A stretch of DNA of 64,000 nucleotides, taken from contig NZ_AP018341.1 of the NCBI RefSeq assembly GCF_003574135.1, positions 1,302,001 to 1,366,000 on the forward strand, given 5' to 3'. This stretch comes from a cyanobacterium endosymbiont of Rhopalodia gibberula. GTDB lineage: Bacteria > Cyanobacteriota > Cyanobacteriia > Cyanobacteriales > Microcystaceae. A model generated the notes under the pieces. The model ran no database searches, was not told the DNA's origin, and saw only the letters and a program-made list of their open reading frames with translations. The translations under genes were made by a program, and so were the position numbers. Below are positions 38,892 through 48,852 of the stretch, piece by piece; positions within the stretch are counted from its first letter, which is position 1, and each line of letters starts with the position of its first letter.

Positions 38892-41096
38892 ATGGCTCTT
38901 AGATTAAATTTACAAATATTGAGATTCACGTCGTTGCCTAAATTGTGGTTTACTCATTACCGTAAGGATTTATTAGTAATTTTTCTTTATGGCATGATAG
39001 CTATTGGTTTAATGGGACCGATGGCTTCAGATTCTATTATTTTTTCTACAGGAGAAACCCAAGCTCATTTAGCCTACCTGATTCAAGGAAGAATGGCTTT
39101 AGAAGAGGGACAATTCCCCTTGCGAATTGCCCCCTATGAAAATAAGGGTTTACGTTATGCTAGCTTTCAATTCTATAGCCAGATTCCATATACATTAGGG
39201 GGATTAATTTACAAATTTATTACCCCTAATAATCCTTATACAGCATATAAAATCATGCTATGGGGAGCCTTACTTATTGGAGGACTATTCATCTACCGTT
39301 TGAGTCGTTTGTTAACTTGTGATAGGATCGCTGCTATTTTAGCGGGACTATCTTATATGTCAGCCCCCTATTTCCTCAATACGGTTCACGCTCGTGGGGC
39401 ATTTCCTGAAGCAATTGCTCAAGGAATTTTACCTATTGTTTTATATTACATCATTCGCACTTATAATAGTCCCAAAATTAATTATATTTTACTCAGTAGC
39501 ATAGCTTGGTTTGCTCTAGCAACAACTCATATTATCACTTTTATTTATGGCTCTTTATTTTTTGGTATTTTAGGACTTTTACTTATTCTAAAACAACCAA
39601 AAACTCGTGCTTTGAGAAAACAGTTAACCAGAGTCACCATAAGTTATATTTCAGGCTGGCTTCTGGGGATGTATTTTTTAATGCCTGTTGTCCTGGAATC
39701 GAAATACGTTAGTATGCGATTTTATGTCGATCAAATTAGTCCTTATGTCACAAATTGGATGACTCCCCTAGCTAATTTACTTTCCCCTACGGCTCTCCCA
39801 CCCACCCCTACAGGAGAAGGAATTACTTATGGGTTAACCCCTGCCGTCGGATGGGTTTTCCTTGCTGCTTGGGGAGTAGTTCTTTATTACTATTCTTCAT
39901 CAAAAACTTTGCCCTCTAATTTGAGTGCCAATCACACCTATATTTTTGGGCTCCTTTATATTTTTCCCTTGGCTTTATTCATTACCTGGAGTCCCATCAA
40001 TTTCTGGCATGTGTTACCAAGATCATTGTGGGTCACACAGTTTACTTTTCGTTTTCTGACCCATGTTATGTGGAGTGGGGCATTATTAATAGGGTATGCT
40101 TCTATCCTACTGTTTAAACGCCATTTAAATAGCCGTCATTTATTAATAGGGATTTTATTAATTGTCATAGCCAATCGTTCTTGGTTACCGATTCCTAAAG
40201 GACATATCACCGTCAATGAAGTACTTGGAGATCCTAAATTTGGTCATTCAGGGGCTGTCGATTATCTAAATCGTAGTTCGGTAGATACCTTATATGGCAA
40301 TGCTCAATTGCCCTTATTAGCCAATACTTGGATTCCAGGTCATGGAAGTTGGGATCATATCAATAATAGACTTTTACCAGTGGTCTTAGAAAATGAACCT
40401 AGTTGGCGGATTTTACCCGTATGGAAAGAAACAGATAACCCTGTTCTTATTTTAGAAGGAAAAGTGGTCCAAGATACTGTACCTAACCCGACCACTTTAT
40501 TGGTAACGGTATTAGAGCTACATTCTGACAAAAATAAAGAAATTATTGGGGAAATATCTTTGAATCAACCTAGAATAAGTGCGCGTATTCCTTTCACTTC
40601 AGAGAAGCTAAAGAATTTGGAATTTCATGAAGGACTATTCCGTCTCCAGTTCATTGTTAAAAGAAATATTGAGCAAGGTCAACGCCCTAAAATTGAACTA
40701 GATAATTTTGTCTTTGAAGGAATGTCTTTTGAAAATACTATCATTCCCCTTGATGTAACCAAAGATCAATGTATGTTACGAGGAATTAAAACCCTTTGTA
40801 AAGTATCTGTAGAAGAACAGGCGCGAGTGGTTCAACTTCCAGCGATGTACTATCCTAGAATGCAACGGGTAAAAATTGATGGAAGACTGGCTGAATACTT
40901 TCCCGTCAACTATTATGACTATAATCTAGTCGGCCTACGTCTGAAACCTGGCAACCATAATATTCAAGTTATCTTTGTTGGATTAGACTGGGCTAACTCA
41001 ATTAGTTTTGTTGCTTGGCTTAGTGTTATTGCAATTGCGATAACTTTAAACACAAACAATATAAAGAAAATGTCTAATAAAACTATTAAGAAGTAA
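38892..41096 (+). CDS. Large PF10131-type (PTPS-related) membrane protein, copy 1
   Basis: The 734-residue protein begins with a cytoplasmic tail, then about ten membrane helices (35-420), then a large extracytoplasmic beta-rich domain (about 430-700) and a last helix near the C-terminus. Motifs shared with the copy at 41862 are GLMGPMASDSIIF, LEEGQFPLRIAP, FQFYSQIPYTLGGLIYKFIT, HARGAFPEAIAQGILPIVLY and TPAVGWVFLAAWGVVLYYY. The family name (6-pyruvoyl-tetrahydropterin synthase related) is historic; the architecture is GT-C-like and sits in glycan loci. It probably acts as a glycosyltransferase or polymerising enzyme at the membrane. Confidence 0.82.
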   Translation: MALRLNLQILRFTSLPKLWFTHYRKDLLVIFLYGMIAIGLMGPMASDSIIFSTGETQAHLAYLIQGRMALEEGQFPLRIAPYENKGLRYASFQFYSQIPYTLGGLIYKFITPNNPYTAYKIMLWGALLIGGLFIYRLSRLLTCDRIAAILAGLSYMSAPYFLNTVHARGAFPEAIAQGILPIVLYYIIRTYNSPKINYILLSSIAWFALATTHIITFIYGSLFFGILGLLLILKQPKTRALRKQLTRVTISYISGWLLGMYFLMPVVLESKYVSMRFYVDQISPYVTNWMTPLANLLSPTALPPTPTGEGITYGLTPAVGWVFLAAWGVVLYYYSSSKTLPSNLSANHTYIFGLLYIFPLALFITWSPINFWHVLPRSLWVTQFTFRFLTHVMWSGALLIGYASILLFKRHLNSRHLLIGILLIVIANRSWLPIPKGHITVNEVLGDPKFGHSGAVDYLNRSSVDTLYGNAQLPLLANTWIPGHGSWDHINNRLLPVVLENEPSWRILPVWKETDNPVLILEGKVVQDTVPNPTTLLVTVLELHSDKNKEIIGEISLNQPRISARIPFTSEKLKNLEFHEGLFRLQFIVKRNIEQGQRPKIELDNFVFEGMSFENTIIPLDVTKDQCMLRGIKTLCKVSVEEQARVVQLPAMYYPRMQRVKIDGRLAEYFPVNYYDYNLVGLRLKPGNHNIQVIFVGLDWANSISFVAWLSVIAIAITLNTNNIKKMSNKTIKK

Positions 41097-41117
41097 TGAA
41101 GTAATTTTGGGAGTTAT

Positions 41118-41849
41118 ATGGGTGAATGTCTGCAAAATAATCGGTATCAGTATGTGGGATCAGAACTGGAAATTGCCCGTGAAGCAAAAAACTGGAAAGC
41201 TTACTTTTGTAATTTAATTGAGCAGTATCTAGGCAATGAAGTTTTGGAAGTGGGGGCTGGGATGGGAGGAACAACTAAAGTTCTTTGCAAGACCAATCAT
41301 AAACACTGGATTTGTTTAGAACCAGATATTCAATTAGCATCTGCTATTCAAGATTTGATTTCTCGAGGAGAGTTGCCCAATTTTTGTTTAGTCAAAAATG
41401 GGACTTTAATTGATCTGAATCTTTCAGATCAGTTTGATTCTCTAATCTATATAGATGTTTTAGAGCATATTAAGGATGACAAGAACGAAGTTTATTTAGC
41501 GGCTAATCATCTCAAAAAAGGAGGATATTTAATTGTTCTTTGCCCAGCCCATCAATGGCTTTTTACTCCTTTCGATCTAGCCCTTGGCCATTACCGTCGC
41601 TATGATAAGCAAACTTTACTATCAATAATGCCTGATAATTTGGACTGTCAAAAACTAAATTACTTAGATTCTGTTGGAGTACTAGCTTCTTTAGGAAATC
41701 GCTTATTTTTAAAAAGTCCTAACCCAACCTTTAAACAAATTCAATTCTGGGATACTTTAATGGTTCCTTTGTCGAAAAAAATAGATCCTTTGATTAGCTA
41801 TTCTTTAGGTAAATCAATTTTAGGGATTTGGAAAAAGATTAATAATTAA
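41118..41849 (+). CDS. Class I SAM methyltransferase of the glycan operon
   Basis: The 243-residue protein has SAM motif I EVLEVGAGMGGTTKVLCKTN (residues 41-60), motif II acidic residue in WICLEPDIQLA, motif III FDSLIYIDVLEHIKDD and GGYLIVLCPAHQWLFTPFDL. It is a soluble Methyltransf_11/12-type enzyme. The ATG at 41118 has gggag six nt upstream. The gene is inserted between two paralogous large membrane proteins, with gaps of 21 and 12 nt, so all are co-transcribed. It may methylate a sugar end of the glycan, possibly as a length-control cap; that is inference. Confidence 0.87.
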   Translation: MGECLQNNRYQYVGSELEIAREAKNWKAYFCNLIEQYLGNEVLEVGAGMGGTTKVLCKTNHKHWICLEPDIQLASAIQDLISRGELPNFCLVKNGTLIDLNLSDQFDSLIYIDVLEHIKDDKNEVYLAANHLKKGGYLIVLCPAHQWLFTPFDLALGHYRRYDKQTLLSIMPDNLDCQKLNYLDSVGVLASLGNRLFLKSPNPTFKQIQFWDTLMVPLSKKIDPLISYSLGKSILGIWKKINN

Positions 41850-41861
41850 GGATTATTTTTG

Positions 41862-43988
41862 ATGAAAATTTGGAAGTCGTATCACACAGTAACTGCATTT
41901 TTGCAATCTTATAAAACTAATTTATTAATTCTCTCTCTTTACGGCGTGATTGCTATTGGACTGATGGGACCGATGGCTTCATCAGAAGTTATTTTTCCCT
42001 ATCCTGACCCTCAGTCTCATATCGGCTATGTTCACCAAGCGCGTCTCGCCTTAGAAGAAGGCCAATTTCCCCTGAGAGTTGCTCCTGTTGAAAATCATGG
42101 TTGGCGTTATCCAGGGTTTCAATTTTATAGTCAGGTTCCCTATCTTTTCGGTGCATTAGTCTATAAATTTATTACTCCATCAAACCCATATGATGCATAT
42201 AAATTGGTTATCTGGACATCATTTTTAGTAGGAGCTTTTTATATCTATCGTCTCAGCCTCTGGTTAATTCACTCTCAAACCGGAGCAATTTTGGCAGGGA
42301 TATCTTACATGTCGGCTCCCTATTTTCTTAATAATATTCATGCCAGGGGAGCCTTTACTGAAGCGATCGCCCAAGGAATTTTACCCGTTGTTCTTTATTA
42401 CACTATTCAATGTTACGCAACAGGAAAAAGGCGCTATCTCCTTATGAGTAGTTTGAGTTGGTTTTTATTAGCCACTACCCATATTATTACATTTATTTAT
42501 ACCACCTTAGCGATAGGGATATTGAGTTTTATTGTTTTTCTAAAAACTCGTAAAATAGGGTTTCAATGGTCCCAACTACTCCCTCCTGTAATTGCCTATG
42601 GACTAGGGTGGTTATTAGCTTTCTATTTTCTTATTCCCGTGGTCTTGATGTCAGGTAACCTAGCTGTCGGTAAGCAAGTAGGAGGTTCCAATCCTTTTTA
42701 CAGTCGTTGGTATACACCTCTTTCTACCCTAATTTCCCCTACCTCTTTACCCCCTGCGCCTTCGGAAACTGGGTTTGCGCCTACCTATGGACTACACCCT
42801 GCTGTAGGTTGGATTTTTTTGGCTGCTTGGGGAGTAGTGATTTACTATCATTACTCCTCCCGTCGAGTCCCTTATAAATTACAGTCAGCCCAACCCTATC
42901 TTATTGGGTCACTATGGGTCTTTTTAATCGCTTTGTTTGCCACTTGGAGTCCCGTCGACTTCTGGAAGTTCTTACCCCGTCAATTGTGGGTAACTCAATT
43001 TACCTTTCGTATTTTGACTCATGTTATGTGGTCTGGGGCATTATTAACAGGTTACGCAGTGGTGTTGATATTTCGCCAACGGTTAGACCGTCGTCATTTA
43101 GTCATAGGTATCTTAATTATTGTTATTGCCAGTCGTCCTTGGCTTCCTATTCCTCGCAGTACAGCAACAGTTGCAGATCTAATCAAAGAACCTCTATTTC
43201 GATATTCTGGCGCACTTGATTACTTATATCGTGCCCCCATGACTACATTGTACGGAGGAGCAGAATTACCTTTACTGCCCCTAGACTGGCTTCCTGGGTA
43301 TGCTACTTGGGATGTTTTTATTAATCGTCCGTTATTACTGGGAGCAGAATTTCGTTACCCTTTATGGCAAAACAATGAGAAGCCAATTCTCCACCTTCAA
43401 GGAGAAGTTGACATAGATAATATCACGGGTACAGCCTCACTCGAGGTTCAATCTGATGGCCGACCGTTTGATACGATTCCCTTAACCTCCCGCGCATTAA
43501 ACTGGGCAATTCCCGTTGATAGAGCTCCTATTTTTGGGGAGGATCTTGGGCTCAAATTTGTATTAAAAGGATCAACCAATGATGGTCAAATGTTGAAAAT
43601 ACAGGTCGACCGACTCTTTTTTGAAGGAATGTCTCCAGCCCGCATGGTCATCCCCGTTTTTGTCACCCAAAATAGTTGTTCCCAAAAAGGAATAAGTACC
43701 CTGTGTGAGATTACTCTTAAAGAAGATGCTCAGATTGTTCAACTTCCTATTTTATATTATCCTCAAATGCTAAAAGTTTGGGTCGATGATCAACTAATGC
43801 AGTATTTTCCAGTAAATCATAGAGATCATAATTTAGTTGGATTAAATTTAAAACCGGGAACCCATAAAATTCGTGTGATTTTTCATGGTCTAGTTTGGAC
43901 TAATTGGATTAGTAGTTTAACTTGGTTAGGTTTTATTTTAGCGAGTGTAACTCTTTTTATCCAAAATAAACTTAAAATAAGATCCTAG
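41862..43988 (+). CDS. Large PF10131-type (PTPS-related) membrane protein, copy 2
   Basis: From ATG 41862 (a TTG directly before it at 41859 extends the frame by one codon) the protein has 708 residues and the same layout as copy 1: about ten helices, an outer beta-rich domain and a final helix. Conserved pieces are GLMGPMASSEVIF, LEEGQFPLRVAPVENHGWRY, HARGAFTEAIAQGILPVVLY, THIITFIYTTLAIGIL, HPAVGWIFLAAWGVVIYYH and FEGMSPARMVIP. It is clearly a paralogue of copy 1, presumably by tandem duplication with the methyltransferase now between. A HIP1 octamer lies in the coding region at 42363-42370. Confidence 0.83.
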   Translation: MKIWKSYHTVTAFLQSYKTNLLILSLYGVIAIGLMGPMASSEVIFPYPDPQSHIGYVHQARLALEEGQFPLRVAPVENHGWRYPGFQFYSQVPYLFGALVYKFITPSNPYDAYKLVIWTSFLVGAFYIYRLSLWLIHSQTGAILAGISYMSAPYFLNNIHARGAFTEAIAQGILPVVLYYTIQCYATGKRRYLLMSSLSWFLLATTHIITFIYTTLAIGILSFIVFLKTRKIGFQWSQLLPPVIAYGLGWLLAFYFLIPVVLMSGNLAVGKQVGGSNPFYSRWYTPLSTLISPTSLPPAPSETGFAPTYGLHPAVGWIFLAAWGVVIYYHYSSRRVPYKLQSAQPYLIGSLWVFLIALFATWSPVDFWKFLPRQLWVTQFTFRILTHVMWSGALLTGYAVVLIFRQRLDRRHLVIGILIIVIASRPWLPIPRSTATVADLIKEPLFRYSGALDYLYRAPMTTLYGGAELPLLPLDWLPGYATWDVFINRPLLLGAEFRYPLWQNNEKPILHLQGEVDIDNITGTASLEVQSDGRPFDTIPLTSRALNWAIPVDRAPIFGEDLGLKFVLKGSTNDGQMLKIQVDRLFFEGMSPARMVIPVFVTQNSCSQKGISTLCEITLKEDAQIVQLPILYYPQMLKVWVDDQLMQYFPVNHRDHNLVGLNLKPGTHKIRVIFHGLVWTNWISSLTWLGFILASVTLFIQNKLKIRS
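42363..42370. repeat. HIP1 octamer GCGATCGC
   Basis: Second and last full HIP1 palindrome found in the window, inside the coding sequence of PF10131-type copy 2, in the codons for Glu-Ala-Ile-Ala. Confidence 0.9.
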
Positions 43989-44056
43989 TTTTTTTATGCC
44001 AGTCTTTGCATCACAACCTTAAAAAACGGTTTACATACACAACAGTTCATTGGTGA

Positions 44057-45625
44057 TCAATCTTTGATCAACTTAACTAATCGATAATAGGGTTCACCAT
44101 TCATTGCCTTAAACGTCTTAATATCTTGCCAACGATATTCATCTGTTTTTAAGACATTATCATCGCGATAATAATGTAGTAAGTAAAGACAATCATTATT
44201 CAGATGATACTCAATTTTTGGTAAATTTCCTTGATTATAGGGTTCAAAATCTATGACTTTCCATCGTTTCATATCCAATTTATCAGTCACAACGTCAATG
44301 TTAAGTTCTTGATACTCAGCTGCTGGCATTTGTGTATAAAACGGAACTAATATATAAGCATACTTGCTTTCGATATTATCACTAATAAGTATGCAGTCAG
44401 CGTTGCTGTTATCGGCTTCAAAAATAACATCCCGAAAGGTTGGCAACCAAGCATCTGACTTTAGCTTAGGGTAGTCAACAAAATAATGTTCAGTAAAAAT
44501 GGTTAAACTAGCAAAAATAACCAATAAGCTTGTACATGCTACTATATGCCTAAACTTACCATTAAATTTATTGATCAATAAGAATATTCCATAGCCAGAT
44601 ATCATCGCAAAAAGAGGTGCACCGACACAGGTCCTAACTGCACTATATGGACTGACTAATGCGGCTGGAATAGGGTAAAGAAATAACCATAAGATAAGTA
44701 TTGACTTATAGTTAACTTGATTTTTAATTAATCCTGCTGTACCTACAATTAAAGTCACTATTTCAAATAAATATAATTCCCCCATATTATCAATAGTATG
44801 TCTAGGAATAGGATCTCCTTTAAAGAATAAATAATCAGGACTAAAATAAGAAAAATAATGACTTGTAATTTGGGGTATATCTCCTAAGAGACCAACTTCA
44901 TTAGCTCTGGCCATTCCTTGAGGTGAAAGTTGGTAAATAAACTGAGGAATAAATAAAATAGTAAAGAGTATTAGAGCAAGGATTGTTTGATTTTTATGTT
45001 TGATCAGGTATTGTCTATAAATGATTACTGAACCCATCATAAAAAGAGGAATAAATACTCTAGCGGAATAAAAAGTGTAAATACTGATTGCAAATAATAA
45101 ACCCGATATAGGAATTAATTTAGGAATCTTAAGACTTTTTAAAAAAATTAGTAATGTAAGACAAAATAATAAAGGAAATAAGATAGCTCTAAAAGTAATC
45201 CTACTAAAGTGAATATGCCAAGGAGAAATAGCTAAAAGTAAGGACGAAAATAGGGCAACACGTTGAGAAAAAATTTCTTTGGTTAGATAATATAAAACTA
45301 AAACAGTCAAAGTTCCGATGACAGCTGATGTCATTCTAGCCCCAAATACATTAAGTCCAAAAATTTTGATAAAGGGGACCATAATATACATGTATAATCC
45401 TTCACGGTAGTCATTAGCTGACTTAAAATATGTGGGTAAAAATTCACCATATTGATCCCTTAAAGTGTGAATTATAGAATAAGCGTCATAAGCATTAGAA
45501 GCCTCATCTGGAAAAAATCCATTGGGAATAGTTCCCAAAAACATAACTCTAAGTAAGAACCCTAAAATAACAATTGTCAAAAGATAAAAAATATTGAGAT
45601 TTTCTGTTTGAATACGTTTAATCAT
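44057..45625 (-). CDS. GT39/GT83-like membrane glycosyltransferase
   Basis: The 522-residue protein has an ArnT/PMT-type N-terminus: helix 1 (YLLTIVILGFLLRVMFLG), then the catalytic loop GFFPDEASNAYDAYSIIHTL with Asp-Glu, KSANDYREGLYMYIMVPFIK and FGARMTSAVIGTLTVLVLYY. About ten membrane helices are followed by a C-terminal extracytoplasmic domain (about 390-522) with ILISDNIESKYAYILVPFY. It probably adds a sugar from polyprenyl phosphate to a glycan. It is convergent with the rightward operon, 68 nt apart, and the last gene of the leftward set on the right side of the locus. Confidence 0.85.
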   Translation of the reverse strand: MIKRIQTENLNIFYLLTIVILGFLLRVMFLGTIPNGFFPDEASNAYDAYSIIHTLRDQYGEFLPTYFKSANDYREGLYMYIMVPFIKIFGLNVFGARMTSAVIGTLTVLVLYYLTKEIFSQRVALFSSLLLAISPWHIHFSRITFRAILFPLLFCLTLLIFLKSLKIPKLIPISGLLFAISIYTFYSARVFIPLFMMGSVIIYRQYLIKHKNQTILALILFTILFIPQFIYQLSPQGMARANEVGLLGDIPQITSHYFSYFSPDYLFFKGDPIPRHTIDNMGELYLFEIVTLIVGTAGLIKNQVNYKSILILWLFLYPIPAALVSPYSAVRTCVGAPLFAMISGYGIFLLINKFNGKFRHIVACTSLLVIFASLTIFTEHYFVDYPKLKSDAWLPTFRDVIFEADNSNADCILISDNIESKYAYILVPFYTQMPAAEYQELNIDVVTDKLDMKRWKVIDFEPYNQGNLPKIEYHLNNDCLYLLHYYRDDNVLKTDEYRWQDIKTFKAMNGEPYYRLVKLIKD

Positions 45626-45796
45626 ATTAAGGATTCAGCTCTAAAGTAGCTACTACAAACTTATATTTTAATGACCTAATTTATATTAAATACCGATCTA
45701 AACAATCTACTTATCTTCACGACTTCTCAATAAAAGCCTTTAACCATAAATAGCTGCTGTTAAATAGACAGAACTAAATGGTGCAATAAATAGCAG

Positions 45797-47641
45797 TTAT
45801 CGAACGATTCTTCTACCTTTACATTTTTCTTCTATATACTCCGGCGACATATCAAATTCCGCTTTAATTGAATAATCAGAATGAAAGTGAAAATAAGAAT
45901 TGTAAAGGAAAGAATGGGGAACTTTTGCTACTAGACAAATTTGCTCTCCATGTTCAAGACTTTTCAGTAGATTTTGATCAATAATGTCAGTCCTTTGAAC
46001 CTGATCATGAAATGAAGAAAATTCAGGAATTGTAAAAAAGTATCGTGTTTTAGTTATAAAAATTATCATAAACCCGGCAGCAATCAAAGCTAAATTTTCA
46101 GGTTTAATCCACAAAGTTTTTTGAGAATAACCTTCCACAAAACGACAAATAAAATAACAATTTAATGAAACAAAAACAATCATCCAATACATATAATATC
46201 GAAGTTCATAAGACTGAGGCATAATCGATGTCAGTAAGGTCATAATAACCATTAACACAATAGCTACTTTTGAATCATTATTGTCATGTTTCCAACAAAG
46301 AAAGATAAATAATAGTATGTTGAAAACTACATATCCGCCAAAATATCCTCCCATTCCAAATCTTTCTTCATTCCAGGAAATAAAGTCCATTGCTAGAGTC
46401 CATTGCCAGGGTCTTCTTGAATCAAAAGCATTAATTTCTAGAACTGACTTTGCCCAACGAAAGGGAGGGGGAAGCTTTTTAATATTTTCGTGCATAAAAT
46501 CTGGTACTGCTTCATTATGATTAAGAACCATTCCAGCAATCTCTACTTTGACGGGATAAAATGGATTTTGATACAAAACTATATTTTTAATCGGTGTAGC
46601 GAAAATTATTAGACTAGCAACAAAGCTAATTAATAATGGTTTCATTAACCTTATTATTTTAAATTTTCCTTGAGGAGTATTTTTCCAAAATTGAATCAGG
46701 ATGTTAGCTAGAGTGAAACAAAGAGTTATAAAAGTAACAGGAATAAGTTGAAACTTTGTGTTGGCTGCTGTAGTAGCAGACACAAAGATTATCAACAGGT
46801 TTTTAACATTAAGATCAATTTTTCCTATATATAAAAGGTAAGTCGTTAAAATAAGAATTGAAACGGAGACATTTCCAGGTAAATCAATATAACTTCTTGC
46901 TGCGTGCATGTGAACCATGGGAACAGCTAAAAGGGCAATCGTTCCTAAATAGAAAGGAATTTGTAGATAAAAAATTAGATAACTAATGAGAACTATCAAG
47001 CTAACATAACACAATAAGTTAGTTGCCTCCGGTTTTTGGAAAATAAACCAAAAAAAACCTTGTAAAAAGTTAGCTAGTAAAGGAAATCCGAGAAAACGGT
47101 GTTCTGTATTGTATTCAAAAGTGTACTGTTCTGGAGGAATAATGTTCCAAATTCTAGCTGCAAAGGGGATATGATACATAAAAGCATCACCTCCATAATT
47201 AGCATCGAAGAAACTAATTAAAAAGATAGAGAATAGAATTAGGCTTGCAGCTACTGTCAGAAGGGTTTTAAGATCAAAATATTTAAAAAGTTTCAGGATT
47301 TCATCGATTGTCCGACTTATTTTATCTAATCTATCGTATTTATTAAATATTTTAGAATCCTTAAAATTTTCGAGAAAACTTAAACCAATAAAACCTAATC
47401 CCATTCCTCCTAAGCAAATCCTCATTATTTTGAGAACTGAAGCCTCAACATAATTAAAATAGCCCACAATTCCTAAAATTAAAACTAGGGAAATTAAACT
47501 ACTTCCTCCTGCGAAACGCGGCTCATTTTTTAACTTCAATAGCCAGGGGATACTTCGTACAATAGGGAGTCCTAAATAAACTAATAGAGTCATGCTCAAT
47601 AAAGCAATACCTAAGATGAGGCTTAATAATGGGACTAGCAT
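45797..47641 (-). CDS. GT-C-fold membrane protein, paralogue of the 641-residue protein
   Basis: The 614-residue integral membrane protein starts VPLLSLILGIALLSMTLLVY and shares its first 95 residues in pattern with the protein at 32220 (SLILGxxLL, NYxxxSVLKIMR). The external loop FDANYGGDAFMYHIPFAARI has the acidic Asp and a His as in GT-C enzymes. About 12 helices are followed by a short soluble tail (LEHGEQICLVAKVPHSFLYN). It ends EEKCKGRRIVR. It lies 47 nt downstream of the FkbM gene, so it belongs to the same leftward unit. Donor and acceptor are unknown. Confidence 0.76.
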   Translation of the reverse strand: MLVPLLSLILGIALLSMTLLVYLGLPIVRSIPWLLKLKNEPRFAGGSSLISLVLILGIVGYFNYVEASVLKIMRICLGGMGLGFIGLSFLENFKDSKIFNKYDRLDKISRTIDEILKLFKYFDLKTLLTVAASLILFSIFLISFFDANYGGDAFMYHIPFAARIWNIIPPEQYTFEYNTEHRFLGFPLLANFLQGFFWFIFQKPEATNLLCYVSLIVLISYLIFYLQIPFYLGTIALLAVPMVHMHAARSYIDLPGNVSVSILILTTYLLYIGKIDLNVKNLLIIFVSATTAANTKFQLIPVTFITLCFTLANILIQFWKNTPQGKFKIIRLMKPLLISFVASLIIFATPIKNIVLYQNPFYPVKVEIAGMVLNHNEAVPDFMHENIKKLPPPFRWAKSVLEINAFDSRRPWQWTLAMDFISWNEERFGMGGYFGGYVVFNILLFIFLCWKHDNNDSKVAIVLMVIMTLLTSIMPQSYELRYYMYWMIVFVSLNCYFICRFVEGYSQKTLWIKPENLALIAAGFMIIFITKTRYFFTIPEFSSFHDQVQRTDIIDQNLLKSLEHGEQICLVAKVPHSFLYNSYFHFHSDYSIKAEFDMSPEYIEEKCKGRRIVR

Positions 47642-47688
47642 GATTTTTAATTTTATAGTGATTCCGAAAAAATAACTGGACTAAATAT

Positions 47689-48852
47689 TTAGATATAAAG
47701 GTTGGTCGGTTGGTTTTGGAAATTAGTAACTTTTCTGATTTTTGCTCCCTGTATTGATAGAGTTTTGTCTTTTGTTCCATTAAGAAACTCAAAATAAAAA
47801 TCAACTTTTGAAGTTTCAGACAAATGAATCACCCAATCACGATAACTAGAAGCCAGTAAGTTACTATAGGCATGATAACGAAAAATAATTTTTTCCCCTA
47901 CTTTCACACCACAAGTTAGGTCATTATCTTCACCTTGAGCCACAAAATCGATATCAATTAGATAACGTCCTTTATCTAGTATCAAAGGAGTTCTGAGATA
48001 AATTGAGCCATTAGTTTTGGTTTCAAAATCTGTTGTCTCCAAGGAAGCATATTCCTCAAAGTTAAAGGGAGGATTATAAACTACTTCAGACAGCCTATCT
48101 TGATGAATATAGAGGTTATTCCTAATTCCAACCCCTTTAGGATAGTCTTGTGAATTTTCAATAATCTGATAGGTGTTTAAATCAATGGAAATATAACCAG
48201 CTTCTCTCAAAAAATCGAGACAATTGGTATCTTCTGGTTGAGTTTCTAAAATTAAATGTGGTTTAGCTGATTTTATGGTTTTATTCATTCCTTTTACTGC
48301 ATCAAATTCAGCTCCTTCAATGTCCATTTTTACCAGCTCAGGGATTAACCCGGTGTGTTCTACAAAATCATCTAAGGCAATAGTTGAAACGTGATAAGTA
48401 GCAGACTTATTTTGTTGATTTGTGTAAATACTATCGTTAAGATGACTACCTAAATAAATGGGAACAGTTCCATAGGATTTATGATAAACCGCAGTATGAA
48501 AAAGCTGTACATTACTACAGCCACTCAAGACGATATTACGTTGACATTTATCAACGATTCGGGGACTGGCTTCAAAGGAACAAACCACTCCCCTTGGTCC
48601 CACCATACGAGACATAACAGTGGTTAACCCCCCAAAGTTAGCTCCTACGTCAAACACTACATACCCAGGACGACAGAGATCCCGCAATGCAAGTTGGACA
48701 GGGGGTTCCCAGAAGTTTTCTTTGTACCAAGGAGCAACTCCATAGAGTCTAACCTCTTCTAATTTTTGATCGACTTCTAGTTGTCTATCAATCTCTGGGG
48801 CTAATGCCCGACTCAGACGAACCTTTAACCAGTCTTTAAATTGATTAATCAT
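47689..48852 (-). CDS. FkbM family methyltransferase with C-terminal beta domain
   Basis: The 387-residue protein has the FkbM domain (about residues 60-250): YVVFDVGANFGGLTTVMSRM, VCSFEASPRIVDKCQRNIVL and LVKMDIEGAEFDAVKGMNKT. FkbM enzymes O-methylate sugars or polyketides. The C-terminal 120 residues (about 265-387, YLRTPLILDKGRYLIDIDFV, KVDFYFEFLNGTKDKTLSIQ) look like a beta-sandwich, perhaps carbohydrate-binding. The start ATG (48852-48850) overlaps the TAA stop of the upstream glycosyltransferase by one base (TAATG), giving translational coupling and a strong hint that both act on the same glycan. Confidence 0.9.
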   Translation of the reverse strand: MINQFKDWLKVRLSRALAPEIDRQLEVDQKLEEVRLYGVAPWYKENFWEPPVQLALRDLCRPGYVVFDVGANFGGLTTVMSRMVGPRGVVCSFEASPRIVDKCQRNIVLSGCSNVQLFHTAVYHKSYGTVPIYLGSHLNDSIYTNQQNKSATYHVSTIALDDFVEHTGLIPELVKMDIEGAEFDAVKGMNKTIKSAKPHLILETQPEDTNCLDFLREAGYISIDLNTYQIIENSQDYPKGVGIRNNLYIHQDRLSEVVYNPPFNFEEYASLETTDFETKTNGSIYLRTPLILDKGRYLIDIDFVAQGEDNDLTCGVKVGEKIIFRYHAYSNLLASSYRDWVIHLSETSKVDFYFEFLNGTKDKTLSIQGAKIRKVTNFQNQPTNLYI

